64,000 nt of DNA, taken from the NCBI RefSeq assembly GCF_964204645.1, contig NC_134031.1:5749001-5813000 (forward strand), given 5' to 3'. This document shows, piece after piece, positions 63,886 through 64,000 of this stretch (position 1 is the stretch's first letter; each line of letters starts with the position of its first letter). Origin of the DNA: Tubulanus polymorphus. Lineage: Eukaryota > Nemertea > Palaeonemertea > Tubulaniformes > Tubulanidae. The position numbers and the translations under genes are program-made. The notes beneath the pieces are model-generated. The model did not search any database. It was not told the origin of the DNA and worked only from the letters and a program-made list of their open reading frames with translations.

Positions 63886-64000
63886 ATCATCTGTTCACCA
63901 CGTTTGAGTGTGGTTATCGTACCAATCTTAGGCGAGGTTCGCTATATGAGTCTGGGTGAAATGGGCCAAGTTGCCTAGTTTTACTTAGAGGTACTTAGAG

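Overview
This is nuclear DNA from a bilaterian animal, most likely a marine invertebrate. A spiralian such as a mollusc, annelid, nemertean or brachiopod is my inference from repeat style and protein divergence; the species cannot be fixed from sequence alone. The evidence for an animal genome is a set of GT-AG spliced genes with short exons, conserved intron phases and long AT-rich introns, one elongator tRNA-Met, tRNA-headed SINEs, LINE tails, and many small inverted-repeat elements. There are no operons, ribosome-binding sites or CRISPR arrays.

Layout. (1) 1372-3550, minus: 5' end of a cation diffusion facilitator (metal efflux) gene that runs off the left edge. (2) 4111-12020, plus: complete 13-exon UTP3/SAS10 (small-subunit processome, rRNA maturation), divergent from the CDF gene. 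(3) 13269-18306, minus: complete 12-exon GTF2H2 (TFIIH p44), convergent with UTP3. (4) 18519-32866, plus: complete 14-exon SLC5A sodium/sugar-type cotransporter; its ATG is only 212 bp from the GTF2H2 ATG, so the two probably share a bidirectional promoter. The last part of its terminal exon is repeated in an apparently identical 258-bp tandem duplication. (5) 33.2-38.0 kb: transposon-rich, with one unresolved exon-like block. (6) 38009-38992, plus: intronless class A GPCR. (7) 43565-44316, plus: small two-exon gene of unknown function behind a textbook CRE + TATA + initiator promoter. (8) 46081-46154, minus: tRNA-Met(CAT). (9) 46695 to beyond the right edge, plus: a large gene for a single-pass, type II-oriented membrane protein with an FxNPxY tail motif, a SEA domain carrying a self-cleavage motif, and a complete 10-cysteine Frizzled-type domain. 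It is split by a 10.6-kb intron that contains candidate alternative first exons.

The genes do not form one pathway. UTP3 and GTF2H2 are housekeeping nuclear genes with ETS/CCAAT-type promoter motifs; the CDF, SLC5A, GPCR and SEA-Frizzled genes are membrane proteins. Exon boundaries were read by eye: each was chosen so that splice signals, phase and protein similarity agree. The strongest new leads are the SEA-Frizzled gene with modular first exons, the unknown CRE/TATA gene whose product ends in a QRYGKRR-containing tail, the SLC5A tail duplication, and several apparently complete MITE-like and palindromic elements.
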